A stretch of DNA of 64,000 nucleotides from Planktothrix sp. FACHB-1365. Its GTDB lineage: Bacteria > Cyanobacteriota > Cyanobacteriia > Cyanobacteriales > Microcoleaceae. Location: positions 186,001 to 250,000 of the forward strand of contig NZ_JACJSC010000005.1 of the NCBI RefSeq assembly GCF_014697575.1, written 5' to 3'. Positions 45,408 through 55,058 of the stretch are shown in pieces. Under the pieces are notes generated by a model. It was given only the letters and a program-made list of their open reading frames with translations, did not search any database and was not told where the DNA came from. The position numbers and the translations under genes are program-made. How positions within the stretch are numbered: position 1 is the first letter of the stretch; each line of letters opens with the position of its first letter.

Positions 45408-46184
45408 ATGCTGAATTTGAACGGAAAAAACGCACTTGTTACTGGCATTGCCAACAATCGCTCAATTGCGTGGGGCATTGCCCAACAGCTTCATGAAGCT
45501 GGAGCTAATCTCGGAGTGACCTACCTTCCTGACGATAAAGGTCGTTTTGAAAAGAAGGTCAAAGAGTTGGTTGACCCCCTCAACCCTAGTTTGTTTTTGC
45601 CCTGTGATGTCCAGAACGATGCTCAAATTGAGGAGCTTTTTACTACCATCCGCGACCAGTGGGGGCGGATCGATATCCTCATTCATTGTCTGGCCTTTGC
45701 AGGAAAAGAGGAACTCTCAGGGGACTTTAGCAATGTATCCCGTGCCGGATTTACCCGCGCGTTAGATATTAGTGCTTACTCATTAGTACAACTGAGTGCT
45801 GCTGCTAAACCTTTAATGACACAGGGTGGTAGTATTGTCACCCTAACATATCTGGGCGGTGTGCGGGTAATTCCCAATTACAACGTCATGGGTATTGCTA
45901 AAGCAGCCTTGGAAATGAATGTTCGTTATTTGGCGGCGGAGTTAGGGCCATCGGGCATTCGGGTGAATGGCATTTCCGCAGGCCCGATTCGGACTTTAGC
46001 CTCTTCAGCCGTGGGTGGCATTTTAGACATGATTCACCACGTTGAAGAAATTGCTCCCCTAAAACGGACTGTTACCCAAACGGAAGTTGGTAACGCGGCG
46101 GCTTTCCTCTGTAGTGATTTATCCAGTGGCATTACGGGCCAAATTCTGTATGTCGATTCGGGTTATTGCATCATGGGAATGTAA
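45408..46184 (+). CDS. fabI: Enoyl-[acyl-carrier-protein] reductase (NADH) FabI
   Basis: FabI catalyses the last reduction of each fatty-acid elongation cycle. The SDR-type fold has the FabI variant of the nucleotide motif (VTGIANNRSIAWGIA, residues 11-25) and a C-terminal SSGITGQILYVDSGY segment. The catalytic pair Y158-x6-K165 sits in NYNVMGIAK. Length 258 aa is standard. It is divergent from ntcA, and followed by a tract of ATCAGTT-type heptamers. Confidence 0.97.
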   Translation: MLNLNGKNALVTGIANNRSIAWGIAQQLHEAGANLGVTYLPDDKGRFEKKVKELVDPLNPSLFLPCDVQNDAQIEELFTTIRDQWGRIDILIHCLAFAGKEELSGDFSNVSRAGFTRALDISAYSLVQLSAAAKPLMTQGGSIVTLTYLGGVRVIPNYNVMGIAKAALEMNVRYLAAELGPSGIRVNGISAGPIRTLASSAVGGILDMIHHVEEIAPLKRTVTQTEVGNAAAFLCSDLSSGITGQILYVDSGYCIMGM

Positions 46185-46186
46185 TC

Positions 46187-46219
46187 AGTTATCAGTGATC
46201 AGTCATCAGTTATCAGTGT
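46187..46219. repeat. Heptamer tandem repeats (ATCAGTT/ATCAGTC), left block
   Basis: Consecutive ATCAGTN heptamers start 3 bases after the fabI stop. Immediately to the right, at about 46218-46243, is a decayed copy of the GTAGAGACGCGCC palindrome. Confidence 0.8.
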
Positions 46220-46335
46220 AGAGACCCGCAATGGCGCATCTGTTATAGTAGTCAGTTTAAGAGTTAAGCGTTAAAACTTCATCAACTATCTACTGATGGA
46301 CTACCGATTAACAAGTAGCTATTGACTACTAACTC

Positions 46336-46410
46336 TTGATAACTGATAACTGATGACTGATAACTGATGACTGATGACTGATAACTGATAACTGATAACT
46401 GATGACTGAT
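46336..46410. repeat. Heptamer tandem repeats (AACTGAT/GACTGAT), right block
   Basis: Ten or so copies of (A/G)ACTGAT, inverted relative to the block at 46187-46219, run directly into hisB. The annotated hisB start codon lies within the block. Confidence 0.85.
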
Positions 46411-47049
46411 AATACTGATCGCCCTTCTATTAATAGTTCTAATTCTAATTTAGAGATTCTCCCTCGGATGGCAACGGTACATCGAAAAACGGGAGAAACG
46501 GATGTTAATGTTACTGTTAATTTAGATGGAACTGGAGTCTGTAATGTGTCTACAGGGGTTCCATTTTTAGATCATATGTTACATCAAATTTCGTCTCATG
46601 GGTTAATTGATTTAGAGATTCAAGCGACTGGAGATATTGAAATTGATGATCATCATACGAATGAAGATGTTGGGATAACATTAGGTTTAGCGTTAGCGAA
46701 AGCATTAGGCGATCGCAAAGGAATTGTCCGGTTTGGTCATTTTATCGCCCCTTTAGATGAAGCCTTAGTTCAAGTTGCTTTAGATTTTTCCGGTCGTCCT
46801 CATCTAAGTTATAGTTTAGAAATTCCCACGCAACGAGTCGGAACTTATGATACTCAATTAGTAAGAGAATTTTTTGTAGCCATTGTTAATAATAGTCAAA
46901 TGACCTTACATTTACGTCAATTAGACGGAATTAATTCCCATCATATTATTGAAGCTGGCTTTAAAGCCTTTGCTAGAGCGTTAAGAATGGCGGTTGAAAT
47001 TGATCCCCGTCGTGCGAATACCATTCCTAGTTCTAAAGGCGTTTTGTAA
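46402..47049 (+). CDS. hisB: Imidazoleglycerol-phosphate dehydratase
   Basis: HisB catalyses the sixth step of histidine synthesis. Diagnostic segments are present: [30 protein letters not shown], the second metal-binding set [19 protein letters not shown], and the C-terminal [13 protein letters not shown]. Family members end similarly at about 200-215 aa. The first possible start (46402) lies inside ACTGAT heptamers and yields a Ser/Asn-rich 22-residue leader; the ATG at 46468 ([13 protein letters not shown]) is an equally likely true start. Upstream is fabI; no histidine gene neighbours it. Confidence 0.96.
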   Translation: MTDNTDRPSINSSNSNLEILPRMATVHRKTGETDVNVTVNLDGTGVCNVSTGVPFLDHMLHQISSHGLIDLEIQATGDIEIDDHHTNEDVGITLGLALAKALGDRKGIVRFGHFIAPLDEALVQVALDFSGRPHLSYSLEIPTQRVGTYDTQLVREFFVAIVNNSQMTLHLRQLDGINSHHIIEAGFKAFARALRMAVEIDPRRANTIPSSKGVL

Positions 47050-47121
47050 TTTTGCGGGCTGTTGGGGGTTGAGAAATTATGCTACGGTTAGACTATCCTG
47101 ATTATTGTTTTGATTGAAGTT

Positions 47122-47841
47122 ATGGTTTCTCAACCTGCAACTCTCAACCCAACAGAAATTATCTATCCCGAAAGTGATGGAAAGCCAATGGCAAATAACA
47201 CAGAACAATTTAACTGGATTGTTGCAATTGAACAGAATTTAGAATGGTTATTTGCTGATAATTCTAATGTATTTGTGGCGGGAGATTTATTCTGGTATCC
47301 GGTGGAAGGAAAACCGCATATTGTGAATGCACCGGATGTTTTAGTGGTATTGGGAAGACCCAAAGGAAAACGAGGTTCCTATCTACAATGGAAGGAAGAC
47401 GGAATTTCCCCGCAAGTGGTTTTTGAAATTTTGTCTCCAGGTAATACCAAGTCAGAAATGGAACGAAAATTAGTGTTTTATGAACGCTACGGCGTTGAGG
47501 AATATTATATTTATAATCCTGACAATTATCAATTCCAAGCTTGGTGGCGAGGGGATGGGGGCTTAGATCTAGTAGAAATTGCTGAAAATTTGGTCAGTCC
47601 CCGTTTACAAATTCGTTTTGAACCCTCAGAAACCGAGTTAAAAATCTATCGTCCTGATGGGGTTAAATTTCTATCTTATGTGGAAATTAATCAACAGTTA
47701 GAAGTTGAACGCCAACGGGCGGAAACTGAACGCCAACGGGCGGAACAAACGGAAACCTTATTAAGGGAAGAACAACAACGAAATCAACGGTTAGCAGAAC
47801 GTTTACGACAGATGGGAATTAACCCCGATGAATTAGATTAA
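47122..47841 (+). CDS. Uma2-family (DUF820) putative endonuclease with C-terminal coiled coil
   Basis: This is a PD-(D/E)XK-fold protein of the family greatly expanded in cyanobacteria. The nuclease-like core has APDVLVVLGRPKGKRGSYLQW (conserved Asp near 76) and SPQVVFEILSPGNTKSEMERKL (Glu near 106, Lys near 117), then YGVEEYYIYNPD. The C-terminus is a coiled coil with the repeated unit RQRAETE and QRNQRLAERLRQMGINPDEL, common in this subfamily. Cellular function is unknown. ATG at 47122 is preferred over a TTG four codons upstream. Confidence 0.87.
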   Translation: MVSQPATLNPTEIIYPESDGKPMANNTEQFNWIVAIEQNLEWLFADNSNVFVAGDLFWYPVEGKPHIVNAPDVLVVLGRPKGKRGSYLQWKEDGISPQVVFEILSPGNTKSEMERKLVFYERYGVEEYYIYNPDNYQFQAWWRGDGGLDLVEIAENLVSPRLQIRFEPSETELKIYRPDGVKFLSYVEINQQLEVERQRAETERQRAEQTETLLREEQQRNQRLAERLRQMGINPDELD

Positions 47842-47846
47842 CGTAA

Positions 47847-48617
47847 TTAAGGGTTAAAACTGGCTAAGATTAAGGTGAGATCGTCATCGGTTCGTCCGGT
47901 TACACGAGGCGATCGCAAAAACCCCATTAATTGTTCTTTTGCATCGGTTTCATCGGTGATAGTTTCTACAAATTTAAACAAAGGAGAAAAGAAGGGATGA
48001 TGGGGTTTTCCTTCGGGCATTTTTAACGCTAACATTTGTAACCCATCGGAAAAAGCAGCTAAATATTTAGGTTGTCCTAACCAGAGGTTAAATTGGGCAT
48101 TTTCAACGGCATTAGGAGAAATTAAAAATACCGTTTCATTCAAATATTCTCCACTGGTTGGTATCGTTAATTCCAGAATAGTTCCCTTGTTATCTTCCAC
48201 AACAATAGCCCCATCTCCTACTTGAGCAACGGCGACTAATTTCGGTGTTGCTATACCTATAATTAAAGTAGTAGCTAACTCTCTAACTTCGATTTCTTGG
48301 CTAAGAGATTCGGCTTCTAGCGCAGTTTTAGCAACAGTTAAGGCATTTTTTAAATAATCTTGCCAAGGGATATCCTTAGTATTATTATCCCCAGAATTAA
48401 TCTGTTTTTCTAGGGTTTCTAATGCTGTTTTTACAGCAATATTTGCCCCCAAATCTGCTAATTTTGCCGAACCCGCCCCATCTGCAACCGCCAGAATTAT
48501 CAAATCTGGAGATAACTGTTTAAAACCATGAGCATCTTGACAAGGGAGATCCTGTTTTTCATGACTGGTTCCTGTCACTGATGCCGATATAATTTGCCAA
48601 TTACAAACCTGATTCAT
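47847..48617 (-). CDS. PP2C-type protein phosphatase
   Basis: This is a 256-residue Ser/Thr phosphatase-like protein. PP2C motifs are visible: HEKQDLPCQDAHGF (metal Asp near 29), LAVADGAGSAKLADLGA near 44-60, VAQVGDGAIVV near 137, FSDGLQML near 190 and the final RTDDDLTLIL. It is shorter than typical PP2C domains and of the type paired with VWA proteins. The VWA gene lies 41 bases upstream on the same strand. Together they form two parts of the TerY-P-like triad (VWA, PP2C, kinase); no kinase gene is adjacent. Confidence 0.87.
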   Translation of the reverse strand: MNQVCNWQIISASVTGTSHEKQDLPCQDAHGFKQLSPDLIILAVADGAGSAKLADLGANIAVKTALETLEKQINSGDNNTKDIPWQDYLKNALTVAKTALEAESLSQEIEVRELATTLIIGIATPKLVAVAQVGDGAIVVEDNKGTILELTIPTSGEYLNETVFLISPNAVENAQFNLWLGQPKYLAAFSDGLQMLALKMPEGKPHHPFFSPLFKFVETITDETDAKEQLMGFLRSPRVTGRTDDDLTLILASFNP

Positions 48618-48658
48618 TATTAATGATTAACTTGTTTAAACACTCACATTTTCTATTA

Positions 48659-49321
48659 TTAAACTGTTCCCCATCCCGGTGGTGGTAAAGCCACCTGTTC
48701 ATCCACTTTGGAATGAGAAACTGTTTGCATACTTGTTGATAACCAAATAAACATTTCTCGAAAGTCTAACCCCTTCAATTTTAACGGAGTTCTCTGAACA
48801 ATTTGAGCCAACCGATCTAAATTTGCCCCTTCTACGCCAACGGCAAAAAATGCCACCTGTTTTTTCAATTCTTCCTCTTGAATGCGTCTAGTCGCTTGTT
48901 CTGTCACCCGGTCAGTTTCTCCTTGAGGTTCACCATCCGTAATCATAAACACCCAAGGACGATAATAGGTAATCCCATTATTGCGATATTCTGATTTTCT
49001 AGCTGCAATTAAATCTAAGGCTTGACTAATAGCAGTGCCCATAAAGGTTTGACCTTGGGCGGTTAAGACCGGAGGTTCAAACTGATCGGCGGTCACGAAA
49101 TCCTGTACAATCTTAACTTGATTATCAAAGGAAATAATTGCCACTTCCACTCGTTTTTTAGCGAGTTCATCCCGAATTAAATCATTTCTAAAGGTCATCA
49201 GTCCATCGTTTAAGGCGTCAATGGGAACCCCTTGCATCGATGCGGAGGTATCCAACAACAGCACACAAGGACACCGAGGTTCAGGATTTTCTGCAAATTC
49301 AACGGCTTCTTCTAGTCTCAT
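48659..49321 (-). CDS. VWA-domain protein (TerY-like)
   Basis: This 220-residue protein is essentially one von Willebrand factor A domain. The metal-ion-dependent adhesion site is complete: DTSAS at 24-28, a Thr in GQTFMGTAI near 90, and an Asp in FMITDGEPQG near 125. No signal peptide or membrane helix is seen, which fits cytoplasmic TerY-like proteins. It is the first gene of a pair with the PP2C phosphatase, and a phospho-regulated signalling role is inferred from that pairing. Confidence 0.9.
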   Translation of the reverse strand: MRLEEAVEFAENPEPRCPCVLLLDTSASMQGVPIDALNDGLMTFRNDLIRDELAKKRVEVAIISFDNQVKIVQDFVTADQFEPPVLTAQGQTFMGTAISQALDLIAARKSEYRNNGITYYRPWVFMITDGEPQGETDRVTEQATRRIQEEELKKQVAFFAVGVEGANLDRLAQIVQRTPLKLKGLDFREMFIWLSTSMQTVSHSKVDEQVALPPPGWGTV

Positions 49322-49409
49322 GATTGTGATCTACTCAAGTTCTAATTACTAGGATACTATCTCTTGTTCCTTTATTGATAGTTTCAATAGCTAGAAATCT
49401 AGCCAAGAT

Positions 49410-51410
49410 TTATTTCCAATCTTCCCAAGATTGATTAAAAATTGACATTCCGGGAAATAAAATCGGATTATTATTGCTTTCTAATAATCGTTGTAACTCC
49501 TCTAATAAAGGTTCCCGATAAGGTAAATTATCCACTAATTCATAGGGAAAAACCTGTTTTTCCAAGCTAAATGCTGCGGTTGTTCCCGCCGCCGCACCAA
49601 CAGACCATTCAAAGGAATGAACCCGATAAGCCGCCGCCGCAATATGACTGGTGGCGATACTTTTTCCCGCTACTAATAGATTATCAATTTTTTGAGGAAT
49701 CATGGCTCTTAACGGAATTTGAAACGGATAAGCTTGTCCTTGTCCTCGACGTTCTCCTTCCCGTTCTGTATTCCCTGGAATTTCCGGTGGACTTTGGGTT
49801 AAACAGGGATGAAAATCAATCGCATAATGACCAATTCCAACGGTATCCGCATAAATTGTAGCCCTAGAACGGGGTTGAATATCAGCAATTGTTTCTTGTC
49901 CTGAAAGTACAGGTAAACTATCTAAACCGCCTAAGTTTAACCATAGCAAACGATATTCTTCTGGGGTTAAATTATCACTATACCAATCTTGACGAAAGTT
50001 ATTTCGAGAAATATCAATTTCTGACACCATAAATCCATTTTTATAACCGTAGGAAGGACGACCAATAATTCGTCTTCCTTCTCGCATATAGGGATATTTT
50101 GATAAGCCATGAACGGTTCCCATTGGGGAATTTAAACCGGATAAATATCGATAATTAGGATGTTTTTCTTTAACACCTGCACCCAGTTGGGAGTCTGTAG
50201 TTCCTTCAACTAACCAATAGAAAAACCCTAAAGCATTTTCTTCACCTTTGCGTAAGGTTTCTGTTCTTAACCCCCCCTTCCATCCTCCGGGTTCGAGTTG
50301 ACCTGTTGCTTCTAATTGGGCTGGTGTTAAGATTAAATTATCCGTCGATGTTCCCGGTCGATAATCATTGCCCCATGTCCAATTTTGCATGGAAATATCC
50401 CCTGGATAAATCGGCCATTCACGGGGATTCGTAGAGCGTTTTTTATTCGGTTTCATGCTATGAATTCGCCGATAGGTATAGACTAAATTAAAATTAGCTA
50501 ATCGGGGCAATTCATAACTATAATAAGGAGCATATTGTTCATAGAATGACGGTTTTTCATGGGTTTGGGGGTCGGCGGTTGCTTCCATTGCAAAGGTATA
50601 GGTAAACCCTTGAGTACAATAGGGATCTGCGGTTAAACTTGATGCAGTGGGTTCTTGAGGAGAACGGGGATCAATTCCGAGTTGATGAGGAATATTCGTT
50701 AAACCAATAATTTCCCCGGTTTCTGTCGCTTCAATAATATACCAATCTGCTCCTTGATCAGCTTTTATTTTAGGGATAAATCGAATAATAGTTTTATTAA
50801 AGCGTTGAGAATTGTTATAATTATAAGCATCATCAATTATTTGAGATAAGGGTTCTGTATTTAAGGGCGGTGTTCCGGGTAAAGGTTGATGTTGAATAGC
50901 GATCGCTTCAGTAATTTGATTATCAGTAATAGTCATATCTTTAATGACTGTGGAAGGAAACCAATGTAATCTTCCTTTTCCTTTTTTTTCAGCTTTTTTC
51001 AACATTTTTAATAATATTTCATTCCCCGCTTCCGGCATAAAACAGGCTTCACTGACCCAACAAGCGCCAGGGTTCAATATTCCATATTTATTTTTAATTC
51101 CTTCTCGTAATTCTAAATACCCTCTAGGATATAATAAAAGAGATCGTTGGGTCGGTCGTTCATCTAATGCAGAGGTTCCTTGGGCGGAAATTTGACCCCC
51201 TACCCAGTCGGTAATTTCCGTTAAACAAACGGTTTTTCCATTGAGTAATCCTTCATAAGCAGCCGCACTTCCTGCTAATCCTCCCCCAACGATTAACAAA
51301 TCACATTCTACTTTTTGATCAATTCGAGGAGGAGTTGTTAAAGCGAGGGATAAACTTGGATAAAATGAAATTAAACTGATGATTAAACTGATGATTGATT
51401 TGGGAGACAT
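49410..51410 (-). CDS. Exported FAD-dependent oxidoreductase
   Basis: This 666-residue flavoprotein has an N-terminal signal peptide (about residues 1-24, SIISLIISLISFYPSLSLAL). It is followed by a dinucleotide fold (CDLLIVGGGLAGSAAAYEG) and WVGGQISAQGTSALDE. The C-terminal FAD region includes IPLRAMIPQKIDNLLVAGKSI, then SHIAAAAYRVHSFEWSVGAAAG. It belongs to the same broad FAD_oxidored group as the protein at 4003-5802 but is larger and apparently exported. The substrate is unknown. It is a single gene with a free upstream region of about 260 bases. Confidence 0.88.
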   Translation of the reverse strand: MSPKSIISLIISLISFYPSLSLALTTPPRIDQKVECDLLIVGGGLAGSAAAYEGLLNGKTVCLTEITDWVGGQISAQGTSALDERPTQRSLLLYPRGYLELREGIKNKYGILNPGACWVSEACFMPEAGNEILLKMLKKAEKKGKGRLHWFPSTVIKDMTITDNQITEAIAIQHQPLPGTPPLNTEPLSQIIDDAYNYNNSQRFNKTIIRFIPKIKADQGADWYIIEATETGEIIGLTNIPHQLGIDPRSPQEPTASSLTADPYCTQGFTYTFAMEATADPQTHEKPSFYEQYAPYYSYELPRLANFNLVYTYRRIHSMKPNKKRSTNPREWPIYPGDISMQNWTWGNDYRPGTSTDNLILTPAQLEATGQLEPGGWKGGLRTETLRKGEENALGFFYWLVEGTTDSQLGAGVKEKHPNYRYLSGLNSPMGTVHGLSKYPYMREGRRIIGRPSYGYKNGFMVSEIDISRNNFRQDWYSDNLTPEEYRLLWLNLGGLDSLPVLSGQETIADIQPRSRATIYADTVGIGHYAIDFHPCLTQSPPEIPGNTEREGERRGQGQAYPFQIPLRAMIPQKIDNLLVAGKSIATSHIAAAAYRVHSFEWSVGAAAGTTAAFSLEKQVFPYELVDNLPYREPLLEELQRLLESNNNPILFPGMSIFNQSWEDWK

Positions 51411-51669
51411 AAGCGTTATGTTTGATCTATTTTTTATAGATATTCAATAAATTTTAAGATCCTCAGCATTAAATGAACTAGGTTTTTAGAGCTTGATTTC
51501 AAAAATCATAAACTTTGATAGAGACCGGGTGCGTCTAACCTTGAGAAGATAAAATTTTTATTTTTAACAGAATTGCAAGTCAGATCGATACAATAGAAAA
51601 TAGCACTCTGAACTGGGCTAAAATCCCCGTGTATTTTCCGCGTTAAATGCTCTGTTCCTCACCCTAATT

Positions 51670-52260
51670 ATGATTGAACTCCTTGCGGTGCTATCGGCAT
51701 CGGCGGCGGCAGGATTAAGAATAGCTTTACCCTTGCTGGTCATTGGCTTACTGCAAAATGATTTATGGTCGCGTGTACCCTTTCTGTCTCGATTTTCACC
51801 ACAGGTTGTTATCGGGGTGCTCGTCAGTTGGTCATTATTTGAAATTTTTGCATCTAAAAAACTCCTGGGACAGCGTATTTTACAAATAATACAATTACTA
51901 TTTAGCCCCTTTGTTGGTGCTATCATGGGTTTAGCGATCGCAGAAGTCACTCATGTTGAACCTCGCTTATTTTGGATTATTGCCATTGTTAGCGGTTTAC
52001 TCGCTCTGGTTTTACAATTAGTGCAAACTGGATTATTTTATCGCTTGCGAGGTTTACCCGTCTGGGTGATTTTAGGGCAAGATATTCTTTGTGTTTTCCT
52101 GGTGATTTTTGCCTTTGATGCGCCTCAACAGGGAGGGTTAATTGCCTTATTATTATTGTGGCTTGCCATTCGGATTTCTAAAGAATGGTATCGCTGGTAT
52201 AAAAAACAAGGTCAACTCGGAGAACGTAACCCCCGACGTTATAAACGGGAACCGGATTAA
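51670..52260 (+). CDS. DUF4126 membrane protein
   Basis: This is a 196-residue integral membrane protein with about five helices. The opening MIELLAVLSASAAAGLRIALPLLVIGL matches DUF4126, including the small-residue-rich ASAAAGLRIALP (about 10-21). A second conserved block follows with PFVGAIMGLAIAE. The C-terminus is basic (KEWYRWYKKQ...RRYKRE). No function is known. It is convergent with hemH. Confidence 0.85.
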   Translation: MIELLAVLSASAAAGLRIALPLLVIGLLQNDLWSRVPFLSRFSPQVVIGVLVSWSLFEIFASKKLLGQRILQIIQLLFSPFVGAIMGLAIAEVTHVEPRLFWIIAIVSGLLALVLQLVQTGLFYRLRGLPVWVILGQDILCVFLVIFAFDAPQQGGLIALLLLWLAIRISKEWYRWYKKQGQLGERNPRRYKREPD

Positions 52261-52270
52261 TAGGAATATT

Positions 52271-52291
52271 GAACAGGCAAGATGCCTGTTC
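52271..52291. terminator. Hairpin GAACAGGC/GCCTGTTC between convergent genes
   Basis: An 8-bp perfect stem with a 5-base loop lies 11 bases after the DUF4126 stop and just before the hemH stop on the other strand. There is no long T run. The GGAACAGGCAAGATGCCTGTTCC form is a common cyanobacterial dispersed repeat that may terminate both genes. Confidence 0.5.
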
Positions 52292-52299
52292 CACATCCG

Positions 52300-53463
52300 C
52301 TATAACAACCCAACGAAATGTAGAGGGCCTTGTCCGGTAATGATTTCTAATAAAATTGCCATCATTCCTAACATGGCTAACCGACCATTCCAGACTTCAG
52401 CCGTTGTTGTCAGTCCCCATTCCCAACGTTCTTGAGGATACAGCTTGGTTTGTTTACCGGGATGGACTACATCAGAGAACTTAATATTAGGAGCATCTAA
52501 GGCTTCTATTACCATTTCTGCTAAATCATTAATAAATACAGGATGGGTATTTAAGGCAGGAACTCGATGGAATTTTTCAATACCAGATTCTTCCGCCAGT
52601 TCCCGATATTCCATATCAATTTCTTCTAAAGTTTCGATATGTTCAGAGACAAAACTAATGGGAACTACCACTAATTCTTTAACCCCTTGTTCTGCTAATT
52701 CAGGAATCGCTTCTTCGGTATAAGGTTTCAACCATTCCACCGGGCCAACGCGACTTTGATAAGCTAAAACATGGGGGTTAGGACGATTTAACGTCTGCAT
52801 AATTGCCGCCGTACACCCTTCAATTTCATCTCGGTAGGGGTCTCCGGCTTCTTCGACATAACTCACCGGAACACCATGAGCACTAAAGAAAATGGGAACT
52901 TGTTCCGGGTGTTCACAATGTTCTATTTCTTGATGAATTAATTCCGCCATTGCTTGTAAATAACCGGGGCGATTATACCAAGAGGGAATCACGGTATAAT
53001 CAATTTTTTGTAAACTGGGATCTTGTTGCCAAAGTTTTTCTAAAACTCGAAAACTGGAACCACTGGTACTAATTGAGAATTGCGGATATAAAGGTAAAAT
53101 AACTAATTGTTCGATTTGATCACGTTTAATTTTAGCTACTGCTTCTTCAGTAAAGGGGTTCCAATAGCGCATCCCCACATACACCCGCATATCCTGGCCT
53201 TTGTCTTGTAAAGAGGCTTGTAAAGCCAGAGCCTGCTCTTCGGTAATCCGTCGCAGGGGAGAACCGCCCCCAATGGCTTTATAATTTTCTTGGGATTTCT
53301 TATAGCGTAGCGTCGAAATCATCCAAGCCAAAGGTTTCTGCATCCAAGCAAAGGGCAAACGGATAATTTCTGGGTCTGAAAATAGATTATACAAAAAGGG
53401 GCGAACATCTTGCAGTTGCTCTGGCCCGCCCAGATTTAGCAGTAAGACTCCGACTCGTCCCAT
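52300..53463 (-). CDS. hemH: Ferrochelatase with C-terminal chlorophyll-binding-like helix
   Basis: HemH inserts Fe(II) into protoporphyrin IX. The catalytic core has [13 protein letters not shown] at the start, the active-site segment [19 protein letters not shown] (His near 196) and [22 protein letters not shown] (Glu region near 265-285). The last ~45 residues, [21 protein letters not shown], form a single chlorophyll a/b-binding (CAB/Hlip-type) helix with the EXXNGRXAMXG signature found in cyanobacterial and plastid enzymes. 387 aa is the expected length. This domain ties haem synthesis to the thylakoid. Confidence 0.97.
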   Translation of the reverse strand: MGRVGVLLLNLGGPEQLQDVRPFLYNLFSDPEIIRLPFAWMQKPLAWMISTLRYKKSQENYKAIGGGSPLRRITEEQALALQASLQDKGQDMRVYVGMRYWNPFTEEAVAKIKRDQIEQLVILPLYPQFSISTSGSSFRVLEKLWQQDPSLQKIDYTVIPSWYNRPGYLQAMAELIHQEIEHCEHPEQVPIFFSAHGVPVSYVEEAGDPYRDEIEGCTAAIMQTLNRPNPHVLAYQSRVGPVEWLKPYTEEAIPELAEQGVKELVVVPISFVSEHIETLEEIDMEYRELAEESGIEKFHRVPALNTHPVFINDLAEMVIEALDAPNIKFSDVVHPGKQTKLYPQERWEWGLTTTAEVWNGRLAMLGMMAILLEIITGQGPLHFVGLL

Positions 53464-53560
53464 AGCGGATACTTCCTATCCTAAGATTTGTTAACTATTT
53501 TAATAATATATTGTCCTTGTGGGTTAGTCGATCTTTTCGTTCATAAAAAATTTTCTCATT

Positions 53561-54187
53561 ATGGCAACCATCCTCAGAAGCTTAAGTTACCGTTATCAAT
53601 GGCTCTATGATACAATTTCCCGACTCGCCGCCTTGAGTGTTGGGGGTGAGAGTCGGTTTCGGGAATTACCGTTAAAAGGATTAACCCTAAACCCGGAAAC
53701 AAAAGTTTTGGACTTATGTTGTGGGAATGGACAAGCAACGGGGGTATTAGTTGAATATTCCCAAAATGTTACGGGGTTAGATGCGTCTCCCCTTTCCCTC
53801 AAACGCGCTAAAAATAATGTTCCTCAAGCGCAATATGTAGAAGCGTTTGCAGAAAATATGCCGTTTGCAGATAACAGGTTTGATGTCGTTCACACCAGCG
53901 CCGCGTTACATGAGATGAACCCTGAACAATTGCAACAAATTCTCAATGAAGTTTATCGCGTTCTCAAACCGGGGGGGACTTTTACCCTCGTTGACTTCCA
54001 TCCTCCGACAAATCCCCTGTTCTGGCCGGGGGTAGCGTTATTTCTCTGGTTATTTGAAACGGAAACGGCTTGGCAACTGTTAAAAACAGATGTACCTCAA
54101 TTAATATCACAAATTGGCTTTACTGTCAATCCCCCTCAACTTTATGCGGGAGGAAGTTTACAAGTAATTCAGGGTGTTAAACCTTGA
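53561..54187 (+). CDS. UbiE-like SAM-dependent methyltransferase
   Basis: This 208-residue class I methyltransferase has motif I VLDLCCGNGQATGVLVEYS (about 49-67), the acidic strand VTGLDASPLSL, a middle motif FDVVHTSAALHEM, and VYRVLKPGGTFTLVDFH. It resembles cyanobacterial proteins often called 2-methyl-6-phytylbenzoquinone-like or ubiquinone-type methyltransferases, but the substrate cannot be set. Divergent from hemH; intergenic distance 97 bases. Confidence 0.83.
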   Translation: MATILRSLSYRYQWLYDTISRLAALSVGGESRFRELPLKGLTLNPETKVLDLCCGNGQATGVLVEYSQNVTGLDASPLSLKRAKNNVPQAQYVEAFAENMPFADNRFDVVHTSAALHEMNPEQLQQILNEVYRVLKPGGTFTLVDFHPPTNPLFWPGVALFLWLFETETAWQLLKTDVPQLISQIGFTVNPPQLYAGGSLQVIQGVKP

Positions 54188-54236
54188 GCCTTTCTATCTG
54201 TTTTTGGAATAGAAAATATCGGTCTAGGTTCCCGAA

Positions 54237-54563
54237 TTAAGCTTTTTCTAAAGGTGCCATTGTTAACCCTTCTCGACTTAATTGTTGATGATAGAGTTCA
54301 GCTTGTTCTTGGGGGCCGACCCATACCGTTGCTTGACCGTCATAATGAACTTGATTCGTTAATTCCCAAGCGAGATCACTGGTCATCCCCGGAATATATT
54401 TCATCAAACAATTAGCAACGTGCTGAAACGTATTAAAATCATCATTTAATACAATGACCTTATAATTCGGATAAAGTTGATTAACCGTTTGGCTGGCGCG
54501 AGTTGGTGCAACAGTAGGGGAACTGGTCATCCCTTGAATTGAAGCTAAAATCTTTTTACTCAT
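54237..54563 (-). CDS. clpS: ATP-dependent Clp protease adaptor ClpS
   Basis: ClpS delivers N-degron substrates to ClpC/ClpP. The core YKVIVLNDDFNTFQHVANCLMKYIPGM contains the conserved NDD(x)N/T binding-pocket residues; WELTNQVHYDGQATVWVGPQEQAE and the final LSREGLTMAPLEKA match cyanobacterial ClpS. The ATG at 54563 is chosen because GAGGGTG precedes it by about 8 bases. The 19 extra residues of the longer frame (to 54620) include two more Mets but no family resemblance. Length 108 aa. Confidence 0.94.
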   Translation of the reverse strand: MSKKILASIQGMTSSPTVAPTRASQTVNQLYPNYKVIVLNDDFNTFQHVANCLMKYIPGMTSDLAWELTNQVHYDGQATVWVGPQEQAELYHQQLSREGLTMAPLEKA

Positions 54564-54620
54564 ATCAATCACCCTCATTTCAATCTCAATACACATTAAA
54601 GAATAATTTTTTATCCTCAT

Positions 54621-55058
54621 TCACCCCAACCCGAATCCTGTCGGTTTTGGGTCGTGATGAAAGTTATTATACCTTAACCGGGGGATTGTCGTTGTCAATT
54701 TGATCAGCAGAAGATATTTTACCCGGATTCTTATTAAATTTAACCTGAATTTTGTAAACCCGTAGTAAGCCCTTCAGGGCTATAAAAACCGGATTTTTGC
54801 AATAGTTTATTTACCCATCAAAAGATAACTAGAGAAACCCCGTTTCTGTTTAGCGACTTTGGGTGATCTCCCTGAACTTACGCTTAACACTGTAATTACT
54901 TCGTAGTGAGTCCTTTAGGACTCTCAGAAAGCCCTGAAGGGCTTACTACGTTTTAGTGGTCAACGGTTAAAAATCCTTAATCTACTTTGGGCGGTATGAT
55001 CGTAGAGGATAGAAAAGTTTTGTCTAAGCCAGAAAGTGAAATTTTGGGAAGCGGCATT
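54621..55058. other. Repeat-rich intergenic with decayed Uma2 fragment
   Basis: This stretch holds two AGCCCTTCAGGGCT-type palindromes (near 54765-54783 and 54930-54952), plus a variant copy (GTAGTGAGTCCTTTAGGACT near 54903). It also has a worn REP-like pair (GAAACCCCGTTTCT near 54834) and the Uma2 3'-end remnant at 54859-54903. No intact gene is present. Confidence 0.6.
54859..54903 (+). pseudogene. 3'-end remnant of a Uma2-family gene
   Basis: The stretch reads LGDLPELTLNTVITS and then stop. It is nearly identical, in DNA and protein, to the end of the intact Uma2 gene downstream (SLGDLPELTVNAVMAMT at about 55526-55580). The body of the older copy is gone and palindromic repeats flank it on both sides. 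Confidence 0.6.
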
